A stretch of DNA of 64,000 nt from Datnioides undecimradiatus (Eukaryota; Chordata; Actinopteri; Lobotiformes; Datnioididae), in NCBI GenBank assembly GCA_008933995.1, contig WARS01002807.1:248001-312000 (forward strand), written 5' to 3'. The translations under genes and the position numbers were made by a program. Positions 1 through 13,081 of this stretch are shown in pieces; positions within the stretch are counted from its first letter, which is position 1; each line of letters begins with the position of its first letter. The notes below the pieces were generated by a model. It was given only the letters and a program-made list of their open reading frames with translations, had not been told where the DNA came from and did no database searches.

Positions 1-439
1 AAATAAAGATCTGCTCGCTGAACTGTCCTCCAAATGCTGCTGATGCTATTTTCTGTCCTGCAAAACTTATTTTTGTTGTTTTTCATCCCCTCCCGAGTTC
101 GAAAGAAGCAGAGGTCCTCGTGTGATGTGCACAGATCAGAAGACAAATCCGAAAAAGAGAGGGGACAGAAATAATTAATAACACACCTTTTTCGAAATAA
201 TATTTTAAATTATTCAGATGTGTGTTTTATAATCGGTATAAAATCCCAGTTGCAGATATTTGGGCTCCCTAGCTCCCTCTCATGGACAGTCTGCAGCCTG
301 CTAATTGCTGGGAAGTGAGTTTGTGAGCGAGGCACGTGCTCTACGAGGGACTTCACGTTAAATATAATGTTGTGTTCTTTAATAACACCTATAGAGTCCA
401 TAGGAAATGTTTAAATGTTTGTCCCTGGGCTCACAAGCT
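1..439. other. intergenic sequence upstream of plcl
   Basis: AT-rich non-coding sequence before the CpG-rich block. A TATAAA string lies at about 238-243, but it is roughly 800 bases from the start codon and well outside the CpG-rich block, so I do not take it as the promoter. No coding exon or repeat is visible. Confidence 0.5.
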
Positions 440-1038
440 GTCATTAGAGTCGGTAATGGGGAGACGATGCGCGCGCACGCCCGAGGAGTCGAACTGTGAT
501 TGCACGCGCCCCTGTGTGCGTGCGTTTCTGAGCTCAATGCGGTTGCGCCCTCGCAGTCTTGAATTTGTCCCGCGGATGCATGTGAGGTGGCGGAGGGGGA
601 GCTCTCCCGTTTGCAAGCAGTGCAAAAGTGTACCGGACGCGAGGCGATGCGCACAGCGGAGAGTGTAAGGAAGCGGACGTGGTGAGCGAAAGCAGATTTC
701 TGAGGACAAGGAGACGAAAGTGTGAGCAAACAGCAGACACGGCGGCGGCGAAGCCTCGGCAGAAGTCAGCATTCCCGGTGTTTTGGAGCACACGTCTCCA
801 GAAAGCTAATCGGAGAGTGGCGTGCGGGGTGCGCCGTCTGATCGTTATTTCACCGGGACGGATCAGTCTGACCGTCCGCTGCCCGGCTTCAGACGCTACC
901 GTGCGCCCCGATGATGGACCAGCAGTGGTGATCCGGTGAAGAAGACGAGCCACCCTGGACGTCAACAAGTCCACCTTTGAGAAAATGGGCTGTTTCTGCA
1001 TCGCGGAGGGGTGGGCTTTGCTGTAACACCGGCGGATC
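440..1038 (+). promoter_or_regulatory. CpG-rich promoter and 5'UTR of plcl
   Basis: From about 440 the sequence becomes CpG-dense and stays so through exon 1 (to about 1341), in contrast to the AT-rich flanks. This is the usual appearance of a CpG-island promoter overlapping a first exon. No TATA box is close to the start codon, which fits a dispersed CpG promoter. Two short upstream reading frames precede the start: one of six codons plus stop at 911-931 and one of 13 codons plus stop at 985-1026. The transcription start cannot be placed from sequence alone. Confidence 0.6.
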
Positions 1039-1341
1039 ATGGCAGGGGTACACGCTTCAGATGCCGCGTCGGGACATTTTTTGGATCCTGCCATCGGCTC
1101 TCCGCCGGCCCAGGGCGCGACCAACGCAGCGGGAATCACCGGCGACGCGGCCGCGCTGCCTCCACCCGGCACCCGGGCGTATTTGGAGGTGTCAGCCGCT
1201 GCCCAGGGCTACGGGGCCGAGGGAGTTTACACCAATGGACGGTACAGGGAGCACAGCAGTCCAAGGATCGGGAGTGGCAGCCGCGATAATTCCGCCGAGA
1301 GAAGTCAAGGATCTGGAAACACACCTTGCGGCATCATGAAG
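1039..1341 (+). CDS. plcl coding exon 1 (N-terminal variable region)
   Basis: This exon encodes residues 1-101. The start ATG at 1039 has a strong context (A at -3, G at +4) and opens a frame that runs without a stop into a donor at 1342 (AAG|GTTGGT). The encoded segment is Ala/Gly/Pro-rich and low in conserved motifs, as is the first exon of PLCL1 and PLCL2. It ends in GIMK, which joins exon 2 at DGSK. The mammalian proteins have RRSSIIK just before that junction, so the IxK end is conserved but the basic/Ser stretch is absent. No signal peptide or membrane segment is present, consistent with a cytosolic protein. The assignment of this exon rests on the donor, frame and position, since the sequence itself is poorly conserved. 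Confidence 0.8.
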
Positions 1342-3905
1342 GTTGGTTGGTTTAAAACACTTGATTCTCCTCGTCAACGACTCTCAAGGTGACACAAGGG
1401 GAATTTGCTAAGTGGCCGTGCCACATCATAGCGTGCCAAGAGCACGGAAAGGCTGTGCAGTCACTTCGACTGTGGTCCAGACACTTCCAGGAGTCTTCGA
1501 AGCTCCACTAGCCCAGAAAAAAAGAGATAAATCCGCTTTTGTTTGAGCAAATCTTGCAAGAAGTTGAACTAAATGAGAGAATGTGTGAGGAAATAACCCC
1601 CAGTTAGAGCTCAGGACCCCACTTTTGGTTCAAAAACACATATAACATACTTATCAGAAACAACAAATGGACAAATCTCCACTGTCGCAGCCAAGTTTAG
1701 GTCCTCCACATTTGTTGTCACGCTCAGGGATGAAACTCAAACACGCAGGTTGCATCTTAAATGTCTGTTCAAACAGAAGCAAAGTGAGCCTGAGACTTCG
1801 CAGCCCAACCTTCCTGAATCAGTTGCAGCTACAACACGCAGCACTGCAAACCGGCCCAGTCCTGCGACGCTCCAAATGAGCAGCTGTAGAGTTGTGCAGA
1901 GTGTGTGTGTTGTTGCACCTGTGTTCGTTTAATAAGAATCATAAAGTTTTTAGTGGCGGGATTCAATTTATTGGCACTTGTAGATGTAAAGGCAGGTCTC
2001 GGAGACACAGATGTTTCCCTGAATTTGGAGGTAACTTCATATAAACCTGATCTACGGGCCAGGCAGCCCTCTCAGTAATGCATAGTGTAATTTTAATATT
2101 TTTAATGGTTGACCGACCCTAATTAGTGCCCCCATTACTGGGGGTTAATTGACTGGTCTTCCACGCACGCACGCGCGCAACATATTCAAGATGGCAGGTT
2201 TCCACACATGAGTTATGTAACATGACCCCCAACGTTGTGGCGTTCGGTGCGCTCGAACGCGTTGCTGTCAGCAGAGAGAGCGCTCCGCCGGTTACCGTGA
2301 CAGACTTCGTCACGGGGTCCTTGGTGGAGATTGAAGTATTGCGTAGGTGGGAAACGCTGGAGAGTTGCATTCTGTCATATCAGACCAATTTGCTTAGCAA
2401 CTGACACAAAACACCGGCTAACTCTTTGTCTCCCCCACCTCCCCTGTTATTGGATTCCCGGTGGATGTGGGCAAACACGGCGCGCCCTCCCACTGACAAC
2501 GCGTAGTGTACGTATATGAAAACAGACACTGACACCGGCTGAGTGTTGTCACCTCAGTGGAATTCAGATGGAGGGAGACTCTTTGCCGTCTCCATCCCGA
2601 GGCTGCTCCAACATTTGCTCTTCATCCGAAGGAAAAACTAGAAACTTGAAGCGTCTCCTCTGCCTCCACAGCAGTCAGTCCACCTCTGTGGAGCTCACGA
2701 GCAAAACGTGACAGGCAGGCTGGAGGGGATTGTGCCGCCTAAATGTGATTGATAACAAATCTTCAAAGGCTGATTCTCTCAATGCCTGCGCTCATGTGAT
2801 GCTGGAAAGTGATCCCGCTGCGCTTGGCCAGCGTGGAGTGAATGAAACACGGCAAAATCTGGCGCGTTGTCTCCTAAAATAACCGGTGGACGGCTCTCAG
2901 AATGAGTACACGAGCCGGGGCCGCGTCGGCGTGCAGTTTCCATAACCGACCCATGAGCTCACCTCGCTGGCTTGGGAGGAAATGATGCGTGTCATGTACG
3001 GGCAGTGTTTTCTCAAGATCTCAGTGTTTTTGAAGATTTTGCATACACGGTGCTTCTGAAAGACGGTGTTTCCCCAGAAATTAGACACCTCCGTCAGTAA
3101 ACTGAGACTTTAATTGGCGACTTACTTCGATCATTCTCATTTTTCATGCAAAAGTCTTTTTGAAAAGGTGACGATTTCCTGATTTTCCCTTTTAATAATT
3201 CTAATAATTTCTATTTATGTTCAGTCACGTTGAGGTTTGATTGGAGAAAATCATAAGCAGGTGAATCCAGAATAAAAATAATCCTTTGTTGCCATAAAAA
3301 TGTTCAAACTGAGCTCTGCTGAAGCCAGATCCAACCGAGAAATCCTGCTTTTATATTAATGCACGAGTCGAAATAGTCAAATCATATAATTTAGCATTTA
3401 AAGGGGACATTATTTTAGTACTTGTACCACTTTAAGCGCAGTTTCCTGATTATTCTGACGTGCTTTCACTCAATTAACATCTGAAATGCAGGATTTTTAG
3501 TGTGCAATGAGTACTTTAAAGGCTGCATTTGATAATAATATAAATTAATATAGTTTTATGTTTCTTCTAACAAGCTAGATCAGCCAAACTCCACCCAAAG
3601 TGTGTTTTGTGTTTCTCGCCGGGACTCCCCCCTTTTAACTTAAGTGGCTTTGTGGGTAACCTGTGTATGTGTGCGCCAGGTTTAGTCGTTCAAAGCGCGG
3701 CGGTGGCTGAGAGACGGCCTGCAGCGTGTGATGCATTCTCAGGTGTGTCCGCCACCTTGAAAAAGACCCGTCGCACGTTATGTCAGACTCACGAAATGGT
3801 GCACGCCGTTCGAGCAGCGCACGGTGGGAAAGTGGGTCAGCCATTCCATAGACTGGGTCCATGTATAGCTCCATCACACCCACCCACACTTGAGCAGCAC
3901 TTTGC

Positions 3906-3945
3906 TGTGTGTGTGTGTGTGTGTGTGTCTGAGTGTGTGTGTGTT
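3906..3945. repeat. (GT)n microsatellite, interrupted
   Basis: GT units at 3906-3928, a CTGA interruption, then further GT units, in plcl intron 1. Confidence 0.9.
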
Positions 3946-6900
3946 TAAAAGGTGAAGGGGCTTCGGGTCCACGGGAATAAGGAAGCAAATGAGCAATTAC
4001 AGCACCGCACTGCGTTACCTCATTAACTTGCCCCTCAACGAGCAAATCTTATGAAGGGTTCGTGCGTCGGCCCCTGAAGCAGGCATCCGGCTCCGTCCTC
4101 GTGTCATTTCCTCAGCGGGGTGACAGTGTCATGGTGGAGAGGCTGCAAAGTGGCTAAAGGGGGCGTTTGTGATGCAGCCTGGTTATGTAACGCTGGACTG
4201 TGGACAGCTGCAAGGCCGGCTCCAGCCTGGCTGCTGGGTGGAGGGAACTGACAACCAGCACAGCTAGAGAAGGCGCAAACAAGAGTGGTTGTTTTGCAGA
4301 GATGAAGCTTTTGCACTTCGACACAATCTCCGCTGCATCTGACAAACCTTTCCTTTCGCTCTTTCTCTTCCTCTCGCCTGCACCCTGTAGAGTCCTTAGC
4401 CCCAGCAGCAGATAAAAGGTCAGACAGTTACTTTGAGACATCTGCGAGATGGAACAGAAACCCAGTTCCTGGTCGGGTTAAAAGTAATCCGGGAAGAAGA
4501 GAAAGACTTCTGTGATGTAACCCTGTTATCATCCGCCGGGAATAGCGATCAATAAAGATCACACGGTTATCAGCGCGCCTTGCGTAAGGTCCTCTCTCCC
4601 ATGCACCTTGGCACTCTGCCTCCACGAGTGGCAGGATATCAATTCATCCCCTCACTCGTGGCCTCATATGATGGATTTTAGCCCGTGTGACCCGGGGTGC
4701 CCATCATCAGCTGAAAAATGTAGGGATGCTTAACGAGGCACTGACGTATGCCTGTGCTCATGGAGGGGTCAGCCCTGTCGATTGAGGGTGAAAGAAGAGA
4801 GGAGGAGGTGATGGTTTTGATTTCAAGAGGCCTGAATGACGAGAGATGACGGGTATTCTTCGAGGTTCTTCAGAGATCTTCACTCATTTGTTATTTATTT
4901 ATATATCTCACATTTAGATCAACCAAAACGCGGTATCTGCAGCATAAAGTGGAGATTGGAAACCTAGATTCAGGGCTTATAAACGGGGAATTTGAGGTGT
5001 GATTGTGTTACTCACGTCTACAACCGGGGCGCGAAATGATGCCGATGATCTCAACAAGTCATCCTCCCTTCGCTCACTTACGTCGTTTGCGTACATCGTG
5101 CCCAGGGGTGTGCTGGGAACCAAAATCAGGTTGGGGTGGGATTTTAGGGTAGGGTATGAGAGTCAACCCTCCGACGGGTCGTCCACTGATCGCAGTGACT
5201 CAGCGCAGGGCTCGCGGTGTTTAAAAGAAACCGGCCGTGCAGACATCAGAGCCTTCCATAAGCAGCCAAGGTTGATGGGTGGTTAGTCCTTTTTATGGTG
5301 CGTTCGAGTTCATCCCGCGGGGGGGAGGTTGCATGAGATTGATATGATAGCGCCGGTCGCCGGGTCATGAATGTCGTTTTATCTGAACATTCCTGCAACG
5401 TTTCCTGGAGGATCCCTGCTCTCTGACAGGGTCTGTAATGTAATTGAAAGCACCTGTCTCTTGCACGGGGCGGGGGGCTGCACGACGACTATAATGGTGT
5501 GTTCGGGCTTCCCAAGGAAAACAATTGTGCACACACACATATATTCCTGATCTATAGACTTAAAAAGGGAGTGTGTTGAAGAAGTAGATTCCAGCTCACG
5601 TCCTCCTCCCAGGCTCTGAACTGCGTATTTGCAGCCAAATGGTGATTTTTATTAACCGTGTTTGGTGCAAAACTGCTTTGCATCCCCCTGCGTATTGTTT
5701 GATGTGTATGTTTTTGTGCTTGTATGGTTTTTTGTGCATGAATGCAACAGGAAGTGTCTTTGTCTTTTCGTCTTCGAGCAGCGAGAGGCGCAGCGGCAAA
5801 ATGATAAGCATCAGTAAGTTATTAGTAGTTGGAACATGGTGTGTCGAGTGAGAAATGATGTATAATAGCAAACACCTGTAGACTTCTGGTTTTAGCTACA
5901 GATTGTTATCAGAAAATCTCTCGGGGGTAAAGAAACAAGTCTTTCGTTGTGACATTTCGGAAGTTTACATAAAACCTGTTTGACGTCTGAGTGGAAACGT
6001 AGCTGCAGGGGGTTTGACAGAGAGGAGACGGTCTTGGTTTAATGCCCCCGGACGGATCCCACCTCAGGCCGAAGTGCTCATTCGTTTAGTTTTAAATCTA
6101 AATGTGAAAACTCATTTCCTGCTGTTTGTTAACTGTCGTGATGCCGTCGTTCAGTCTTTTTCCTCGTGTCACCTGCTCTCTCTGTTTACTCTGAGCACAC
6201 CGGAGTGAACATAAAAGAAATATCATCGTTAAACAAGTTGAGGAAGCATAACCGACCTGAATGGCGATAAATATTAAATCAGGAAACATTCGTATCTTCT
6301 ACCACTTTATACTTCTGTCATCTGACTCCAGCTCAGTTTCTTTTTGCCCGAAACGCTGACGACCGTCACTGCCACGTGTCCTCGCTGCGGATGAGAGCTT
6401 CCTGTAATAAAACAGCTCGTGCTTTAATAAAACAGTATTTTGTACTAACGTGCAATAAATAAAAGCTAACTGGCTTTGGGAAATGACACATGCAGCGCAG
6501 CGTAATTGTATAACACTGCCTGGAAAAAGTCATAAAAGCAATGAAGACGTTAATGTTTCCAGGTGAGTTTGCTGCCGCCGATTGATTGACTGTTAACGAC
6601 CTCATAATTGGCACGTTTTTACTAAAACCACCCCACAGTTCCAGCGCAGAGGGACTTATTGACTTATTGTTTTCATGCATGTCCTGGCTGAAGTGAAGTA
6701 GTAATATTGGCGTGCAACAATAACAGATCCCACGTTTATGCAAACTGAATATGTTACTGACTCTTTGTGGTCGTTTGCGTCCCTGGTTTTCACTCTTATT
6801 ACCTTTGGGTTACGGTTGTGTGATATTTATTGTGCCCACAGCAGCTGGGAAGCCATTGCTGCAGGGCTACGGCAACACCACACGGACAAACCACATGCAG

Positions 6901-8100
6901 AACTGCACCACACTGTAAGAGAGACACTAGAATGTGTAGTAAATAAATGTAGATCTATTACGTTTAATTATGAATTCTGATTACTAATGGTGGTGTTGGG
7001 ATTTTGCATGTTGTAGCGTAACAACTGACTTTTTGATTTATAGTTTGAAGTTAATATAGTTGGGATGCAAGGGCGCAGCGTCCTCTGGGTCCCACAGTGA
7101 GGCCGCCTCTGCTCTCGGTTAGCGTTTAGCTAATGTGAGATGTGGCTGATCCTCCGGAGGGCCGAGGACGCCTCGCTGCGACAAGCCTGGACTGAAAACA
7201 CTGATTACATTTAGTGGGATGATCTGAGATGATGATGATGGTGATGAGAATTGGGAAAGGCGAACATCCACGCCTCACTGCTCATATCACAAGCTTTACG
7301 TGGATTGAAAGCTCCCTCCAAAAAAAAAAAAAAAAATGTAATTCAAAGTAATGGACGGAAAGTGTGACCCGTGATGCAGGAAGTTCTGCTAAAATGCACG
7401 TCTCTTTCAAAGATTTTAAAGAGCCCAAGCAATTCCCACGTCTCCTGCAGCAGCACCGCGCGCCGAACGCTCAGATATTTTTGGAAAACAGAGATCTGCA
7501 CTGCGTTGAAACGGAGGCAGCAGAAGATGTGAAGTGGTGATTACAGACGTCTGGGGCTTGCTGAATCATCGCTTGCTCTCTTGGCTGGTTCTCTCAAAGC
7601 AGCAATCTGCAAACTACAAACATCCCAAATAGGCCTCTTTGTATTTGCATCCGCAGCTGAGAGTCAAACAGGAACGGTTTTATAAAGGTCACTCACCCAC
7701 CGAGAAGACACCGAACTCAAGGGCCCCAAATGCACTCCCACAACAAGTGGGGCAGATTTAACCAAAGAGGAGCTGTGATTTGTGTGCGTCTTGTGTTTTT
7801 GTTGGTCTTGTTATTTCAAAGCTGCTTGATGGGCCTCGTAAATTCCCCTCATCAGTCTTAAACGCGTCCCCACTCGAAGCCGCTGTCGCTGTCAGATCAG
7901 AGCCGGAGAAAGGACGAGGAATCGAGATGGAGGGAAGAATCGAACGCGTCAGTCGGAGTCTGAGTTGCTGCCGGAGACATTTTTGAAGCTCGGTTTCAAA
8001 CGCACGTTTTGAGACAGTGCCTTGTCATTAAATTTACCAGATAGTGTTTTTAAAGGTGCAAGCAGAGCATGTGAGATGTGAACGGTAGGTGAGAGAGACA

Positions 8101-8121
8101 GAAAGAAAGAAAGAAAGAAAG
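8101..8121. repeat. (GAAA)n microsatellite, short
   Basis: Five GAAA units in plcl intron 1. Confidence 0.88.
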
Positions 8122-10376
8122 TGCTTTTTTGTAGTTTCCTGCACCTTTGGTCTGCCTATCAACACGGTTTGCAGCTGGAACGTGCAGCTCATGGAGGCAG
8201 CTGAGGTACATAATTACCCCAAGGGTCATGCACTATACATAATACAGTGATTACATGATGTCCACCACAAATAAACATCCACATATCCAATTAAAAATCT
8301 GAAAAAATACATTATCGTCAGAGAAATTCAGTGATAGCCAACCATACGTATGTTGCAAAATGAGCTGCTAAATGCTAACTGAGCATGGGTTTAATGGTGC
8401 TGAGAAATAATAATTATAATAACACAAGGATGCAAGTTGCCGCCCACAGCAGTACCAACCGAATTCATAGCAACATCCCTCAGAGCATCATGGGAACTGT
8501 TTCTCCAAAGTTTGGAGTTTTATAACCAAGCAAATAGAAGTTTGACGAGTTAAAGTGACTTATTTACCTTAAAGCGCTAATGCTAATTAGCAAACAGGAG
8601 ACTGGACTAAGTCCCGGTACAGCTCTGACGAGGATTTGGTGTATTTGACTTTCGCTTATAAAGTTGTTGAGTTCCTCTTGTCTTCTCGCCTTGTTCCACG
8701 AGTTTGGGGCCGTCCAAAGTCGCCTCCTTTAATCCTTATAGTTCCCTTAAAGGATAACGACCTGAGCTGGAACCCCACGTGTCAAACTGGGCCCCGGACA
8801 AAGACAGCTCTTTCAAACAAGAACAATTGATTTGACTGGACACCACCGGGGTGTGTTTAGGGCGACTGCTTACCTAGATGATCCTTTCGGGACACGTGAA
8901 CCAGTGATGACAGCACACAGGAGGCATTTAATTGTGTTTGTGGGTAAGATCATTGGGACAAATAGTCAGAGCAGGACATCGTTTTGACCAGGAGATGATA
9001 CCGCGCAGTATTTAGCAGAATGGATAGATGTTGTCATCTCCCAGACATAAGTAAGGATGAGTAATATTCAGGTTTCTCATGCTGGATGTTTCCCAGGTTC
9101 ATCTGGGCTGCAGGAGCAGGAGGAGTCTGATGGATGAATGGGACAATATGTCTGTAAGAGCTGCTCCACCTTCGCTCTGACCTGTTTTACTGCGTGTGGA
9201 ACATACGGCGCCTCCTCTCAATCTCATTTTTCTTCTCCTTCTCCTTCTTCCTCTTAACGCGCAGCGAGACAGGAAGAGAATGTGACTCAGAAGAGTACTG
9301 TGCGACTGAGGATGATGAAACGGTTTGCAACCACCAGAACAGTTCGCCGGAATAAAAAGTTGGATGTTCATTTGAAAGCAATTTGAGAATCACTGTGATA
9401 GTCCAACAATCCATCGTCTCGGTGCATCGTATAAAGTCGGATTGGGAACAGCTTTAACATTCGGGACAGTCGAGTTTAATTTCGTGCATTCTGCCTCTGT
9501 TTGCCGTCACGATGTGCAGCGCTCGTGCTTCACGTTTCGCATCCTGTCGTGTTACAGACGTAAGTGTGACTCCTGGGTCTTCTCCAGGTAATCCCACTGA
9601 TGGGAGGGAAACAGAAGAGCTGCAGCCGGCTCTGTTTCTCCAGGTTTCTTTCATCACACAACTTAATTAAAAAGAGCAGAAAAGGGTGGGCAACAGGTAA
9701 GGCCAGCGCCAAGTCCCCATCGGCCTGGCTTTATTTACTCAGACAGTCAATCTGTTAGGTTCGGCCTGCTGGAGGGAGTGCGCTGTCTTCACGTCTGCAC
9801 CGTTTCATTCTTCTGCTGCTCCTCCTCCTGCTGCAGCTCAGGGTGGTCTGGTGGAGTTATCTCTGACCAGAGCAGGGAGAGAACGATTAGCAGACAGAAC
9901 AAGCTCGTCTCTGTGGCAAGTGTGTGGTCACCTTCAGCCGCGCTCGCTCCGATATTGGAAGCGACAGCGGCGAATGTTAACCCTGAATCTTGCGACGTTC
10001 TTGAAAAGCTGCAGGAAAACTAATAACAATGCGAGATAAGGCCCGAGAACTGCAGCAGGAAGGAAGTGATGCAACTCCACATGGTCTGATCTTGTGGGTG
10101 GATCTGCATTAGAACATGCCAGAGCTGGTGAGATATCAGAGATTTCATTAGGTGTTACATTAAACCCGCTCTGTGTGGGGTCCAAGAACAGTCACGCGCA
10201 ACTTGAAGCTGTCTCGACCGCAGCTTTACCTCTGCAACCCGACGCATGCACACACCTACGCAGACACGCGAGCATGATGAAGCAGTGATTCACAGCAAAT
10301 CACTGTCAACAGAAACACGTTGTAATAGTCTGAGTAGTTACCAGGAAAACCAACGAGTAGCTCCTAATCAAACTGT

Positions 10377-11765
10377 ACAGGCTAGCTAATGATTAGCTAA
10401 TGATAAGCTAATTAAGAAACATCTGAGGAACGAATCAGGAATTAATTAATAACTTGTTAACTAATTTAATGTTCAATTCCTATTGCAGGGCTTTATAGTT
10501 TAGAGGGGATCCTATATTGATAAATCATGAGGTATTGATTAGTTGATGAATCAAGTTATGATACAAATACCGAGCAGTCACCTCATCGTTAGCTGTCATT
10601 AGCCACCGGTTCTCTAGTAACTCATCGTTATCCACTAAACATTCTTTTGTGATTCGTTCCTTACTCATCTTTTAATTGACTGAACACTAATGAATTAAAA
10701 TGCTATTAAGCATTAGCTAACTAGCTGTAAGTTCCTTGTTTGACCCAGTAATTCCCAAAACGTCATCGATCATCAGCAGCAGTTAGCTTCTCTTTAACTT
10801 AAAGCACACGCTGCTTCGCCGAGGGTCAAACACTGTGGTTGTGCAAAGTCGTAAGGTTGTGTTTTGAGGTTTTGGAGTGGAGACTTCTCTTTTGGAGCTA
10901 CTAGCTACTAAAAAAAAAACCCCGGCTTCCTTTTGCTGTCTGGTTTCTGTATTTTTGTTCTGCCTCTTCAGTACGGACGCCGGGGTTGTTCCTGGGTTCT
11001 GTCTGGTCCGCTTTGCTGCGTTAGCTTCAGTCCTACTGTTGCGCTCTGTCTACCCTCGCACCACGTCAAGACCGAGCCCCGGCTTATTTATGCATTATAT
11101 AATCGCGGCCGTCATCTTGTAGTCGCCCCTCCTGAAAGCAGAAAAACACAAAGTGCTTTTTTCTTTTTGTGTCTTGAGGTCGACAAAGCGGAGCAGCCTT
11201 CTGATGCGTTTAACTGATAAACGGCTAAATGAGATTATCTTGTGATCAGCCCGAAACTAGAAGAGCTGGGTGGCAAACTTCAATACAGTTTGCGCACTAG
11301 CCGACATGTCAGACACTGAGACGTGGCGTTCGATGTCGGGCTCAGTTTGTAGCCTTGTTTTTCATATTTCATATTTGAAATTTGACTATTTTAGACCCAG
11401 TTCACCGCTCTGGTTTGGGTCGACAGGCTGTCGGTAGAGTTATGTAGAAACATTTCAAATGACAATCAGCGCAGAGAGCACAAGCGTCTTCACTTCACGA
11501 AACCTCATATCAACTGTCGCTGATATGAGGCTCCTTTCTCACTTTCTCACTTTTCATTCGTGGCCCCCAGAGGATGAACCCTAATCTCTTGCAGGGCCCC
11601 CCCCCCGGGTCCACGTTTCAATTTGTCCGATGTTTTTGTCACTAAATGCAGAAATAATACAGTTCCCATCATCCTCAGCTAGCAAACCTTAGCATGCTAA
11701 CGTGCTAAATTGTGATATTTTACCTGCAAAACATTAGCATGAGATTAGCGTGATGCTAATGATCG
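10377..11765. repeat. region rich in GCTAA/TTAGC words
   Basis: Repeated short words such as GCTAGCTAATGATTAGCTAA (from 10381) and TTAGCATGCTAACGTGCTAA (from 11689) recur through this 1.4-kb part of plcl intron 1, with further examples at 8365-8600. The words are partly self-complementary. This is degenerate low-complexity sequence, not a clean tandem array. Confidence 0.5.
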
Positions 11766-12508
11766 TTGTTACCGTGTGCAACTCACTAACTTGACGCTAA
11801 GTGCACAATTCATATGCATCATACTGAAAAGACGTCGATGGGCTGAGTGTGCAACCAGCCAACGGGCGACACCGTTACGAAACGAACCTTTAACCACGGC
11901 GGCGTTCAACAAAGAGCGTGTGTTAATGCGCAGCGTGTGTACGTTAAGGCTCGTTGTGCTCTGAGCTTCACTGTATGTCTTTTTACCGCCGTGATTTATG
12001 ATAGCCACCGGCACGCGGTTGCCAAGGATTCACAGATGGAGCCATTTTTCTTTTTTGCCCTGGCACAGATGGCATAAGATGAGGAAATTGTGGGCTTTAA
12101 GCACGGCAGCTGAGTGTGTGATTGGAAGGGGATGTGACACACAATTTAATTGTCTCGTTCGACTCGACGATTGAGCCTTTTCAGCGTTGCATAGTCGACC
12201 TCGCCATGTGGTCAGGATCCGGCTTGAAAGTGGCAGCGCAGGAGGAAAAGGCTCCTTCATTCACACGTCGTCTCAGTCTCAATGGTTCCCTCAGCAGTAG
12301 CTGTGGCGGCTGCCCACACGTTTAAAGAAACGTGTGCCTTTTTATTGACGCACCATTCTTAATCTGCAACACCTACATGAGCGGAACATGAGATGGAACC
12401 AAATATACCCAAATCCTTCCTCATCACACGCTGCTCTTCAGCTTTGTCGGCTCACAGATCTGCCTGGTTTGTTTTAAAAGAAGGTGAGCTGGCTGTTTGG
12501 TGTTGCTG

Positions 12509-12512
<4 letters not shown>

Positions 12513-12548
<36 letters not shown>
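12513..12548. repeat. (GT)n microsatellite, 18 copies
   Basis: Pure GT tract in plcl intron 1. Confidence 0.95.
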
Positions 12549-12549
<1 letters not shown>

Positions 12550-13044
12550 GCCCTGGAGCGTCTTTCTGCAGGTTACAGTGCAAGCACGGGCATGTCACTC
12601 AAGCATTCCACCCCCTGCCCCTACACCCCAGCATCAGTCTGCAGCCTAAACAAACACGTTATTGACAGTGTTCTTCTTAAGGGTTTCACGAAAGCACTCT
12701 TACACTCTACAAGTATGTTCATCTTAGCGAGGGGAGGCTCTATGTGCGCGTTCCTCCGTGCTGTACGTGTGTCTGATTGCAGCATGTGTGTCCTCAGCCT
12801 TCAGAATACATTAGATACGAGTTTGGGGATTGGAGGGTAAGGTACAGGGGTCTCATGTGATCCCAGCTGTCTCTCTGCTCTTTGCCTCGGCCTGCTGGAT
12901 GTTCGGCATGCAACAGTTTGTATATTTATGTTTTTTCTGAGTGTATACAGCTTGTGTGTGAGGGGTGAAGCGCGCCGGGCTCTGCGGCGACTTCGGAGCG
13001 AGGGATTTCATTTGTGTTTTTTTTTTTTTGTGCATTGCATGCGT

Positions 13045-13047
<3 letters not shown>

Positions 13048-13077
<30 letters not shown>
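13048..13077. repeat. (GA)n microsatellite
   Basis: About 15 GA units in plcl intron 1, preceded by a poly-T run at 13017-13029. Confidence 0.93.

Positions 13078-13081
<4 letters not shown>

Noticed and set aside
238..243. TATAAA as the plcl TATA box
   Set aside because: It is about 800 bases from the start codon and lies before the CpG-rich block, so a CpG-type promoter closer to exon 1 is more likely.
534..1172. Minus-strand open frame of 212 codons over the CpG-rich first exon region
   Set aside because: It lies antisense to the plcl promoter and exon 1. Its length is explained by high GC content (few stop codons) and it has no recognisable domain.
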